NCBI GenBank assembly: GCA_027489455.1
Contig: JAIXZR010000294.1
Span: 1 to 64,000 of the forward strand
Direction: 5' to 3'
DNA length: 64,000 bases
Origin: Rubrivivax sp.
GTDB taxonomy: Bacteria > Pseudomonadota > Gammaproteobacteria > Burkholderiales > Burkholderiaceae_C
Of the stretch, positions 29,749-37,687 are shown piece after piece (positions within the stretch are counted from its first letter, which is position 1; each line of letters begins with the position of its first letter). Below the pieces are notes generated by a model that saw nothing but the letters and a program-made list of their open reading frames with translations, did not search any database and had not been told where the DNA came from. Made by a program: the position numbers and the translations under genes.

Positions 29749-31410
29749 TCAGAAGTTGATGCCCACGCGGCCATGCCAACGGGGCTCGCCTTCGGGGTTC
29801 TGGCGCGCCGGCTTGTGCGGCCAGGCCAGTTCAAGCTCTGCCGACCAGCCGGTGCCGGCCGGCGCGCCCAGCCCCGCCATCGCACCGCGCAGCTGCAGGC
29901 CCAGGCCCGTGCCCAGCAGCGCCACGCGCGCCGCCTGCCCAGGCAGCGGCTGCAGGGTGCGCACGCGGGCTGCGTCGACGAAGGCCAGCAGCCGCGCGTC
30001 GGCCAGCCAGGCGTCGCGCATGGCGCCGGCCGGGGCCAGGTTGGGCGATCGCCACTCGGCGCTGGCCAGCAGGCCCAGGTCCCCGCTGGCTTCGCCTTCG
30101 AAATAGCCGCGCACGGTGCCGCTGCCGCCCACGCTGAGCTGCTCGCCGCCCATCAGCGGCTGCTGCGCCCACTGGCCGCCGCCACGCAGCACCAGCAGGC
30201 CGCCGGCCAGCGGGCGTTCGTGCCGCAGATCGGCCCTCAGCGCGACGAAGCTGCCGTCCGCGCCCAGGCGCCGGCAGGCGAACTGGTCGACCGGGCCGAT
30301 GTTGCCCGGGCAGTCGATCCTGCGCGCCAGCAGCTGGCCGATGCCGAAGCTCAGCGTCGTGCCCAGCGTGGTCTGGCTGCGGCCCTGCGACCAGCTGCCG
30401 GTGTACGCGGCCTGGAAGGGCAGGTAGCGCAGCGGGGTGGACAGCTCGTCGCTGCCGGCGAGCACGCGTTCGCGCAGATCCTTGAAGTCGCCGCCCAGCA
30501 CCACGGTGTGGCTGCTGTCGGCCAAGAACCAGGTCTGCGCATGGCGCAGCCCGACGGTGACGCCGCGGCCCAGCACCAGGGCCGCGCCCAGCGGCTCCAG
30601 CGCGCTGTCGGACCAGATCAGGCTGCCCAGCCAGCTGGCCTGGCGCCCGGGGCCGCCGTTGTCGTCGGGCACGGTGTAGTTGGCCACCAGCACCTGCGAT
30701 TGGCGGGTGTTCTGCGGCGCGGTCACGGCCGTCAGCGCCAGGGCGTGGTCGCGCTGGAACAGGTTGTCCCAGCGCAGGCTGAGGTTCAGGCGGTAGGGCT
30801 CGGTGTCGGCCGCATAGCGGTTGCTCAGCTGCAGGCCGCCGGACAGCGGCAGCTGGTCGTTCACCTTCAACTCGGCTTCCACCGTGCCCGGCTCGATGCC
30901 AGGGCGCAACACGGGCTGCACCTGGCGCGCAGCTGTGCGGTTGACCTGCGCCAACTGCTGCTGCACGACGTTGAAGTTGGGCACCTGGCCCTCGGCCAGT
31001 TCAGGCACGCGCTCGCGGATCGCGCCCTGCGAGAAGTAGCGCGAGCCCGACACGCGCAGCCGCTCGATGCGGCCTTCGATCACGACCAGCCGCAGCAGGC
31101 CGTCGCTGACGCGCTGCTCGGGCAGGTCCACCAGCACCGTGAGGAAGCCCGCCGTCTGGTAGGCGCGCTCCAGCGCGGCGCGCGCGCCCTCGGCATCGGC
31201 CAGCACCCGCGACGGGCCCATGAAGGGTTGCAGCGTGCGCTCCACCACGGCCGGCGCCAGCCGCGTGTTGCCTTCGACCTCGAATTCCAGGATGTCGAAG
31301 CGCGGCTCGTCGGCTGGCGGCTGCGCTGGCGTCTGGGCCAGCGCGCCGGCGGGCGCGGCCCAGAGCGCCAGGCCCAGCAGCCCGGCCGCAACAAGGGAAG
31401 CAAGGGACAT
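29749..31410 (-). CDS. ShlB/FhaC/HecB-family TPS outer-membrane transporter (TpsB)
   Basis: Signal peptide, POTRA-like [62 protein letters not shown], barrel with [17 protein letters not shown] (VRGY motif). Confidence 0.93.
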   Translation of the reverse strand: MSLASLVAAGLLGLALWAAPAGALAQTPAQPPADEPRFDILEFEVEGNTRLAPAVVERTLQPFMGPSRVLADAEGARAALERAYQTAGFLTVLVDLPEQRVSDGLLRLVVIEGRIERLRVSGSRYFSQGAIRERVPELAEGQVPNFNVVQQQLAQVNRTAARQVQPVLRPGIEPGTVEAELKVNDQLPLSGGLQLSNRYAADTEPYRLNLSLRWDNLFQRDHALALTAVTAPQNTRQSQVLVANYTVPDDNGGPGRQASWLGSLIWSDSALEPLGAALVLGRGVTVGLRHAQTWFLADSSHTVVLGGDFKDLRERVLAGSDELSTPLRYLPFQAAYTGSWSQGRSQTTLGTTLSFGIGQLLARRIDCPGNIGPVDQFACRRLGADGSFVALRADLRHERPLAGGLLVLRGGGQWAQQPLMGGEQLSVGGSGTVRGYFEGEASGDLGLLASAEWRSPNLAPAGAMRDAWLADARLLAFVDAARVRTLQPLPGQAARVALLGTGLGLQLRGAMAGLGAPAGTGWSAELELAWPHKPARQNPEGEPRWHGRVGINF

Positions 31411-31439
31411 CGGGTGCGCGGTCGTCTCGGTGGCGTGGA

Positions 31440-32582
31440 TCAGCCCGCTGCGCCCAGGCCGGCCGCGGTGCGGCGCCGGCGCAGGGCCCAGCCCATCCAC
31501 ACCAGGCCAATGGCAAAGAGCCCTGCGGTGCGGGGTTCGGGCACGGGGCTCAGCAGCGCAGGCAAGCCGGTGTCATCGGCCGACAGCGCCGCCACGCCCA
31601 GCGCGGTGATGGCGGCCGCGGCGCCGATCTCCAGCCCCCCTGCGCCTGCCAGCCCGGCCACGGGCTCGATGAAGTAGCCGCCGCTGTACTCGGTGCGGTC
31701 GATGGCCGCTGCGAACTGCCGCGTGCTCGTCAGCAGCACCGGGCTGAAGGCCGGCAGCGTGAAGCTCAGCAGGTACTTGCCCTGCCACTCAGGCAGGGTG
31801 GTGGCGGGGTCGGTGGCCTGGATGAAGCCCCAATAACCATCGCGCCCGTTGGCCGGGCCGGCGCTGTTGCCGTTGTCGAACTCGTCCACCAACACGCGGG
31901 CAGTGGCCAGATTGCTGGTGCTCGAGCGCGTGACGTAATAGAACCAGGACGAGCGGCCCACCGGGTTGGTGGCACTGAAGGGCAGGAAGCTGCTGCCGCC
32001 GCGCGGGCCCAGCCCGAGCGGGTTGCCGTAGTAGGCCAGGCTCTCCGCCTCGACCGACGAGGCCAGGTTGGCGACCGCGTCGCCGTTCACGCTGAAGTCA
32101 GGTGCGACGCCCAGCGTGCCGTGGGTGCCGATGATCTGCAGGCTGTTGAAGAAACGCTGGACGTTGGCGTTATTGACGCCCTGGGAGAAGTTGTTGTTGG
32201 TCGTGCTGCCGATCGTGGCTTCCGAGCCCTGGGTGACGGTGCTGAAGAGCCGCTGCTGCCCCGCCCCGGCGCCGCCCGTCGAGTCGAAGGCCACCACGGA
32301 CCACTCCAGCCGCGCGGGGTTGACCTGGCCAAGGAAGCTGTTCCAGTTGGGCGAATCCAGCACGAAGAAGCGCTGGTAGCCCTCGTTCTGCTGGGCGATG
32401 ACGAAGAAATCGTCCATGCGGATGCCCAGATCGAACGTGTACGAGACCGTGGCCACGGTGTCGACGACGTTGAGGAACAGCTCGCCGTTGCCCGACTCCG
32501 GGCGAAAGATCGCCGCCTGTGCTGCCGTCGACGCCAGCAGACCAATCGCCAGCAGCTGCTGGCCGACTTTCAGTGCACGCAT
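31440..32582 (-). CDS. PEP-CTERM sorting-domain protein
   Basis: Signal peptide; C-terminus SPVPEPRTAGLFAIGLVWMGWALRRRR. Confidence 0.85.
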   Translation of the reverse strand: MRALKVGQQLLAIGLLASTAAQAAIFRPESGNGELFLNVVDTVATVSYTFDLGIRMDDFFVIAQQNEGYQRFFVLDSPNWNSFLGQVNPARLEWSVVAFDSTGGAGAGQQRLFSTVTQGSEATIGSTTNNNFSQGVNNANVQRFFNSLQIIGTHGTLGVAPDFSVNGDAVANLASSVEAESLAYYGNPLGLGPRGGSSFLPFSATNPVGRSSWFYYVTRSSTSNLATARVLVDEFDNGNSAGPANGRDGYWGFIQATDPATTLPEWQGKYLLSFTLPAFSPVLLTSTRQFAAAIDRTEYSGGYFIEPVAGLAGAGGLEIGAAAAITALGVAALSADDTGLPALLSPVPEPRTAGLFAIGLVWMGWALRRRRTAAGLGAAG

Positions 32583-32600
32583 GAATCCTCCAATACGCAT

Positions 32601-32628
32601 GCCGAAGCCCGCTTGCGCGGGCTTCGGC
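32601..32628 (-). other. Intercistronic perfect stem-loop
   Basis: gccgaagcccgc-ttgc-gcgggcttcggc: 12-bp perfect arms, 4-nt loop, no T-run. Confidence 0.85.
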
Positions 32629-32650
32629 CGAACCGGCTGTCAGACGCGGA

Positions 32651-34093
32651 TTACTTGGCGAACAAGGGCGCCACGCAGCTGGCGCCGCCGCGGGTGACGC
32701 GCGAACCAAAGGTCACCTCGGCCGCCGTGCCCGTGCCGAAGGCGCCGGCATAGCTGTCGGGCAGGGCGGCCACGCCGTTCTGCGCGGCGGCGGCCAGCAG
32801 GGCCAGAGACGAGGGCTTGCCCGCCTGCCCGATGAAGCCGCTGATGAAGGCTTGCTGGTCGGCGCTGAGCGTCGCGAACTTGTCGTTGTGGTACTGGGCG
32901 GTGGATTCGAAGAAGTACTCGTACTTGCCGGCCTTGACGTTGTCGCGGCTGGGCGCGACACCATCGATGCGGACATGGCGCCAGCTCGTCCCCGCTTCGT
33001 TGTTCTCGCGCGAGACGTGGCCAATGGCGTAGGCGCCGGCGGTTTCGGCTTGCGCCAGGCAGCTGGTGACGTTGCCCGTGGTCGAACCTTCGAAGACGAA
33101 CAGGTTGCCCGTGGTGCCGACGTTGGCCACGGCGTTGGTGTTGGGCACCGATGAATCGGCGTTGGTCAGCGGCACAGCGCCGGCCACGGTGTTGCAGGGG
33201 AAGCCCGTGAGGAAGGCATTGGCCGAGGCTTGCGTCCCCGAGCCCGCGACGCGCCGGCACACGTTCACGCGGGTGGCGCGCTTGGGGTCGGTGGCGCTGA
33301 CGATCGGCTGCCAGCCCAGGCCCGAAGACGGGTCCTGCAGCGAGCCATTGAAGTAGGCCGCGGCTTCGATGCGCGACATCGACGGCCGCTGGGCTTCGTC
33401 TTCACTGCCCACGACCAGGCCCTGGCGTGCCTGCAGCGCGTCCCGCAGCGACCGGTTGACGGCCACGCCGAACACGGTCTGGAACAGCGGGGTGATGGTC
33501 AGTTCGCCCAGCTGCGAGCTGCTCAGGCCGGCCTGCGGGTAGGTGGGATCGTCCGGCGGCACGTTGACACCCTGGAACAGTGCCGGCTCGGCGTCCGACA
33601 GGCCGAACATCGGCACCTGGGCCTGCTCGGTCGTGCAACGGTAGTTGGGCTGGCCGGCGCCAGGGTTGTCCACGCGCGTGCCGCAGGTGGCGGCGGTCAA
33701 GGCCAGGAAGCTGCGGGCCGGGAAGGGCGGCTTGGCGCCGAAGTAGACCGGGAAGATGCCCTGGCCCGAACCGCCGATGTCGCTCTTGAAGAAGGCGACC
33801 TTCTTGCCCGGCAGGAAGGGCGAATCGGACTTCAGCGTGCAGGCGTAGACGCGGTGTGCGTCGCCCGCGGCCGTGAAGCTGACGCCACCGAAGCTGGTGT
33901 TGGCAGCGCTGAAGTAGACGCTCAGGTCGGCAGTGCAGTTCTGCGTGAACAGGCCGCCGATCACGTTGCGCAGCGCAGACGCGCCGCTGGCGTAGACCTT
34001 GACGACGCTGGGGTCGGCCACTTCGGCGGGCGTCAGCGCCCAGGCCTGGGTGAAGGCCGCCAGCGCGGCGGTGGCGATGAGATGCTTTTTCAT
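32651..34093 (-). CDS. Secreted protein resembling a periplasmic substrate-binding protein (function uncertain)
   Basis: Signal peptide MKKHLIATAALAAFTQAWA; VKVYASGASALRNVIGGLF, VAFFKSDIGGSGQGIFPV. Confidence 0.6.
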   Translation of the reverse strand: MKKHLIATAALAAFTQAWALTPAEVADPSVVKVYASGASALRNVIGGLFTQNCTADLSVYFSAANTSFGGVSFTAAGDAHRVYACTLKSDSPFLPGKKVAFFKSDIGGSGQGIFPVYFGAKPPFPARSFLALTAATCGTRVDNPGAGQPNYRCTTEQAQVPMFGLSDAEPALFQGVNVPPDDPTYPQAGLSSSQLGELTITPLFQTVFGVAVNRSLRDALQARQGLVVGSEDEAQRPSMSRIEAAAYFNGSLQDPSSGLGWQPIVSATDPKRATRVNVCRRVAGSGTQASANAFLTGFPCNTVAGAVPLTNADSSVPNTNAVANVGTTGNLFVFEGSTTGNVTSCLAQAETAGAYAIGHVSRENNEAGTSWRHVRIDGVAPSRDNVKAGKYEYFFESTAQYHNDKFATLSADQQAFISGFIGQAGKPSSLALLAAAAQNGVAALPDSYAGAFGTGTAAEVTFGSRVTRGGASCVAPLFAK

Positions 34094-34301
34094 GTCGGGC
34101 TCCGGTGGATGGATTGCAGGGGCTTCGGGCGAGACGATCCCTCCGCCTGCTCAGGACGGATCAATGGGTGAGTGATGGGCGCAGGCTGGCGCCTGCGGCG
34201 CACGGCGGGCCTGCATGCCTGCAGGCCTGCCGGCCGCGCCGCTAAACCGGGCTCATCCCTGCAGCGGGCTGAGCGCGTTCGGCCTGCGGCGGCCGGGCGC
34301 G

Positions 34302-35165
34302 TCAGGCCTGGCGCTGCTGGCGGCGGCGCACCACTGCGCCGACGGCCAGCAGGCCCACGGCCAGCATGCCGTAGGTGCCGGGCTCGGGCACGGCATAGGC
34401 CAGCGTGGTGCCGTCAAAGCCCCAGGTGGCGTAGACGCCTTCGGGCGACAGGAAGGGGTCGACCAGCACGCGGGCACTGGCCAGGTTGCTGGTGCTCGAA
34501 CGCGTGACGTAGTAGAAGCCCGAGCGTTGCCCGACCAGGTTCGTGTTGTTCCACTGGGCAAAGTTGTTCAGGTTCTCGGTCAGGCACTGCGGGCGCGTGA
34601 AGTAGGCACAGCCCGGCTCGCTGGCCGGGTTGAAGCTGGACCCGTTGATGCTGTAGTCCGGCGCGGTACCCAGCGTGCCATGCGTGCCGGTGACGTTGAC
34701 CGTGTTGAAGAAGGACTGCACGTTGGCCGAGTTCACGCCCGAGCTGAACTGGTTGTTCGACGTCGTGCCGATGCGGGCGACGGTGGCTTCGAAGCCAGCC
34801 GCTTCCTGGCGCGCCGTGGTCAGCAGGCGCTGGAAGCCGGCACCGGCACCGCCCGTCGAATCGAAGGCCAGGACGGCCCACGTGGTGTTGGCCAGCGTGC
34901 CGCCGCCGGCGGTCATCGCGCTCAGGAACTGCTGCCAGGCGGCGTCGCCGCCGAGGTTGAAGCTCGGGGCGTAGCCCGGGGTCTCGCCAGAGGCGATGAA
35001 GGTTTCCAGCCGGATGCCGGTGTCGAAGATGTAGGAGACCTGGGCGACAGGGTTGTTGACGGCCAGGAAGAGCTCGCCGTTGCCGCTTTCAGCGCGGTCG
35101 ATGGCAGCGTGTGCAGCGTGGGCGAACAGCGCGGTCAGGACGGCGGCGATCAGGGTGCGTTTCAT
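34302..35165 (-). CDS. PEP-CTERM sorting-domain protein (paralog of 31440-32582)
   Basis: Signal peptide; shared ESGNGELFL, VSYIFDTGIR, FDSTGGAGAG, NVQSFFNT, YYVTRSSTSNLA segments; C-terminus AVPEPGTYGMLAVGLLAVGAVVRRRQQ. Confidence 0.9.
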   Translation of the reverse strand: MKRTLIAAVLTALFAHAAHAAIDRAESGNGELFLAVNNPVAQVSYIFDTGIRLETFIASGETPGYAPSFNLGGDAAWQQFLSAMTAGGGTLANTTWAVLAFDSTGGAGAGFQRLLTTARQEAAGFEATVARIGTTSNNQFSSGVNSANVQSFFNTVNVTGTHGTLGTAPDYSINGSSFNPASEPGCAYFTRPQCLTENLNNFAQWNNTNLVGQRSGFYYVTRSSTSNLASARVLVDPFLSPEGVYATWGFDGTTLAYAVPEPGTYGMLAVGLLAVGAVVRRRQQRQA

Positions 35166-35398
35166 GCTTTCTCCAGAAGGTTCTTGGGACCGTGTCCGGC
35201 GTTGGCCAGAGCCCGGCGGGGTATCGATATCCGAAGGGACCAGCGCCCTCCGCTACGGCGCAAATGTTGGCGAGGATTGATGAAGAGATCACGCACACCG
35301 TGGGCGCCGAGATAGTCCGAACGACCCACACGCTGGCCCGAACGGTCCATCGACAGGGGCTGCTCCCCCCGCGAATGAGTGCCTGGCCATCGCAGCGT

Positions 35399-36298
35399 TC
35401 ATGAAGCCGCATCCAGCTGCCCGGACTTCATCGCCAGCGCCACGGCTTGCGCGCGGTTGCTGGCGCCCAGCTTGCGCAGGATCTTCTGCAGATGGTTCTT
35501 CACCGTCAGCGGGCTGATGGCCAGCACGCTGCCAATCTCGTGGTTGCTCTTGCCGTCGCGCACCCAGCCCAGGATCTGTCGCTCCCGCTGGGTCAATGTC
35601 GCGCCATCGGTGGCTGCAGGCACTGGCGCCGGCAAGGCGCGCGGTGCGGCTGGCAATGCCAGGTTCAGCGCTTCCTCGGTGGCCACCACCTGCTGCCAGG
35701 TGCTGTGCAGGGTGGGCAGCAGCAGATCCAGCATGCGCAACACCTGGCCAAAGCCGGTGACGCTGGCCGGCACCACCAGCAGGAAGATCGTCTCCAGCTC
35801 ATGCGGCCGGCCGGGCCGCCCCACCCCATGCACGGCCAGGTGGGCATCGCCCAGTTCGTTGCGCAACTGCTGGGCCGCAGGGGCGCAGGGGCCGATGAAG
35901 TACGGCAGGCTCAGCAGCAGCGGGCGTCCCCGGCCTTCGGTCCAGGCTGACATGCAGCCCTGCAGCAGCACCGATTCGGAATCGGACAGCAGCCGCAGCA
36001 GCCCGGGGCTGAAGACGACGCTGTGAAAGATGTCGAAGCCCAGCTCGCGTCGGCTGCGCTGCCAGTGCCCGCAGGACACGCCGATATGCGGCAGCAGCCG
36101 CACGACGTGGTTCTGCATCCAGCCGAAGAACTGGTAGCGACGCACGACCTGCCGGGAAGCTTCGACCAGGCGCGCCAGGCATTCGCCCTGCAGCGCGGTC
36201 AGCGGCTCGATGCAGGGCTCCAGCCGCATCGGTGCCGCGTAGACGGCACGCACGGCAGCCCGGGTATCGCTGGCGGGGTGCAGGGGCTTGAAGGTCAT
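35399..36298 (-). CDS. LuxR-type HTH regulator, EpsA-like (PEP-CTERM/EPS associated)
   Basis: C-terminal GerE HTH TLTQRERQILGWVRDGKSNHEIGSVLAISPLTVKNHLQKILRKLGASNRAQAVALAM. Confidence 0.82.
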   Translation of the reverse strand: MTFKPLHPASDTRAAVRAVYAAPMRLEPCIEPLTALQGECLARLVEASRQVVRRYQFFGWMQNHVVRLLPHIGVSCGHWQRSRRELGFDIFHSVVFSPGLLRLLSDSESVLLQGCMSAWTEGRGRPLLLSLPYFIGPCAPAAQQLRNELGDAHLAVHGVGRPGRPHELETIFLLVVPASVTGFGQVLRMLDLLLPTLHSTWQQVVATEEALNLALPAAPRALPAPVPAATDGATLTQRERQILGWVRDGKSNHEIGSVLAISPLTVKNHLQKILRKLGASNRAQAVALAMKSGQLDAAS

Positions 36299-36771
36299 GG
36301 CCGGGTCACCGCGGGCCGCGCCGGGCGTTGGGGCTGGGGGGCCACCACGAAGCGCCAGTCACCCACCGTGGGTTCGCTGCCGGCTGCAGCCTGCACGGGG
36401 ACCGGCAGGTCGTGGATGCGCCTTGCCGGCTGGCGCGAACGACTGTGCAGCCCGGTGATGCCGCCCTGGGCATCGCGCAGCAGCTGCCAGTCCGGCAGGC
36501 CGGTGACGGGGTCGGCATAGATCTGCCGCAGCCAGTGGCGCGGCGGGACGGTGCGCCGGTCTTCCAGCAGTTCTTCCAGCGTGGCCGGCAAATCAGGCCC
36601 GCCCGGCGGCGATGCCGCCTGGTAAGCCTGCAGGGCCGCGCGGAACTGCTGGCCGCGGAACAGCAGCTCGGCTTCGCGCTCGCGCTGCATCTGCAGCGGC
36701 CAGCTCTCGCCCAGCCGGGCCAGGCCAGCGCCCGTGATGGCCACGAGGAAGATCAGCAACAGCAAGGGCAT
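36295..36771 (-). CDS. Type II secretion/pilus cluster small membrane protein
   Basis: MPLLLLIFLVAITGAGLARLGESWPLQMQREREAELLFRGQQFRAALQAYQAASPPG...; coupled to the pseudopilin genes. Confidence 0.65.
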   Translation of the reverse strand: MPLLLLIFLVAITGAGLARLGESWPLQMQREREAELLFRGQQFRAALQAYQAASPPGGPDLPATLEELLEDRRTVPPRHWLRQIYADPVTGLPDWQLLRDAQGGITGLHSRSRQPARRIHDLPVPVQAAAGSEPTVGDWRFVVAPQPQRPARPAVTRP

Positions 36772-36782
36772 GGCCGGGCCGC

Positions 36783-37199
36783 CTACCAGTCCGCCACCAG
36801 CTGGCCGTCGCGGCCGCGCGCCGCCGAGCCGCTGCGCACGTCGTAGACACCGCCTTGCAGCGGCAGATCGGGCGGCGGTGCCAGTGGCACCCAGGTGTCG
36901 CGGCGGCCGGTGTAGGGGTCTTCGGGCAGGGCGCGCAGGTAGCGCAAGGTCACCAGCGTGTCGATGTCCTCGGGGTAGCGGCCGCGGTCGGCGGCAAACC
37001 GGTCGATGGCCTCGCGCATGACGGTCAGGCTGCTGCGCAGGCTGACTTCGCGCGCGCGCTCGACGCTGCCGAAGAGCCGCGGCGCTGCGATGCTGGTCAG
37101 CAGCGCGACGATCGCCAGCACGACGATCAGCTCGATGAGCGTGAAGCCCCGCTGCGGCTGACCAGTAGCAGGCAGGATGGGACGGCGATGAGTAAGCAT
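36783..37199 (-). CDS. Prepilin-type pseudopilin (GspG/H-like)
   Basis: QRGFTLIELIVVLAIVALLTSIAAPRLFGS class III signal. Confidence 0.88.
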   Translation of the reverse strand: MLTHRRPILPATGQPQRGFTLIELIVVLAIVALLTSIAAPRLFGSVERAREVSLRSSLTVMREAIDRFAADRGRYPEDIDTLVTLRYLRALPEDPYTGRRDTWVPLAPPPDLPLQGGVYDVRSGSAARGRDGQLVADW

Positions 37200-37204
37200 G
37201 CGGG

Positions 37205-37687
37205 CTACCAGTCGGCATAGGCGCTCCCGTCGAGCGCACGGCGCTCGGACCGCGAGCGCAGGTCGAACACGTCGTCCCCGGCAGCGGGCGCGCCGGGCGG
37301 GCTGGTGCTGGCGCGCAGCGCCCAGGTCTGCGCGGCCTCCAGCGCCGGATCAGCAAACGGGTCGCGCGGCAGACGGCGCAGCAGCACCAGTCGCGCGCCG
37401 TCGCTGCTGGGCTGGCCGGTGTCGTCCAGCAGGGGCGCGCCTTCGACCAGCACGGCCAGGCTGGCCGGCCAGACGCTGCCGCCCGGTGAAGGCGCGATGC
37501 GGCGCGCCAGCACGGCGTCGCGGTGCGCGTCCAGCGCGGTGCGCACGGTACGCAGCGCCTCGCGCAGGGCCTGCTCCTGCTGGCGCTGTGCGACCAGCTC
37601 ATGCACCGGCCGGGCCATGGCCACCAGCATGCCCATGATGGCCAGCACCACCAGCATCTCGATGAGGGTGAAGCCCCGCTGCTTCAC
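37205..37687 (-). CDS. Prepilin-type pseudopilin (GspH-like)
   Basis: GTG start; MKQRGFTLIEMLVVLAIMGMLVAMARPVHELVAQRQQEQAL. Confidence 0.82.
   Translation of the reverse strand: MKQRGFTLIEMLVVLAIMGMLVAMARPVHELVAQRQQEQALREALRTVRTALDAHRDAVLARRIAPSPGGSVWPASLAVLVEGAPLLDDTGQPSSDGARLVLLRRLPRDPFADPALEAAQTWALRASTSPPGAPAAGDDVFDLRSRSERRALDGSAYADW

Noticed and set aside
23519-30106. Several 600-900-aa plus-strand ORFs across the tpsA gene
   Set aside because: Shadow ORFs of a high-GC coding strand; no recognisable domains.
34190-34260. Palindromic gcctgcatgcctgcaggcctgc stretch as a terminator or regulatory element
   Set aside because: Simple gcctgca-type low-complexity repetition without a T-run; cannot separate it from composition.
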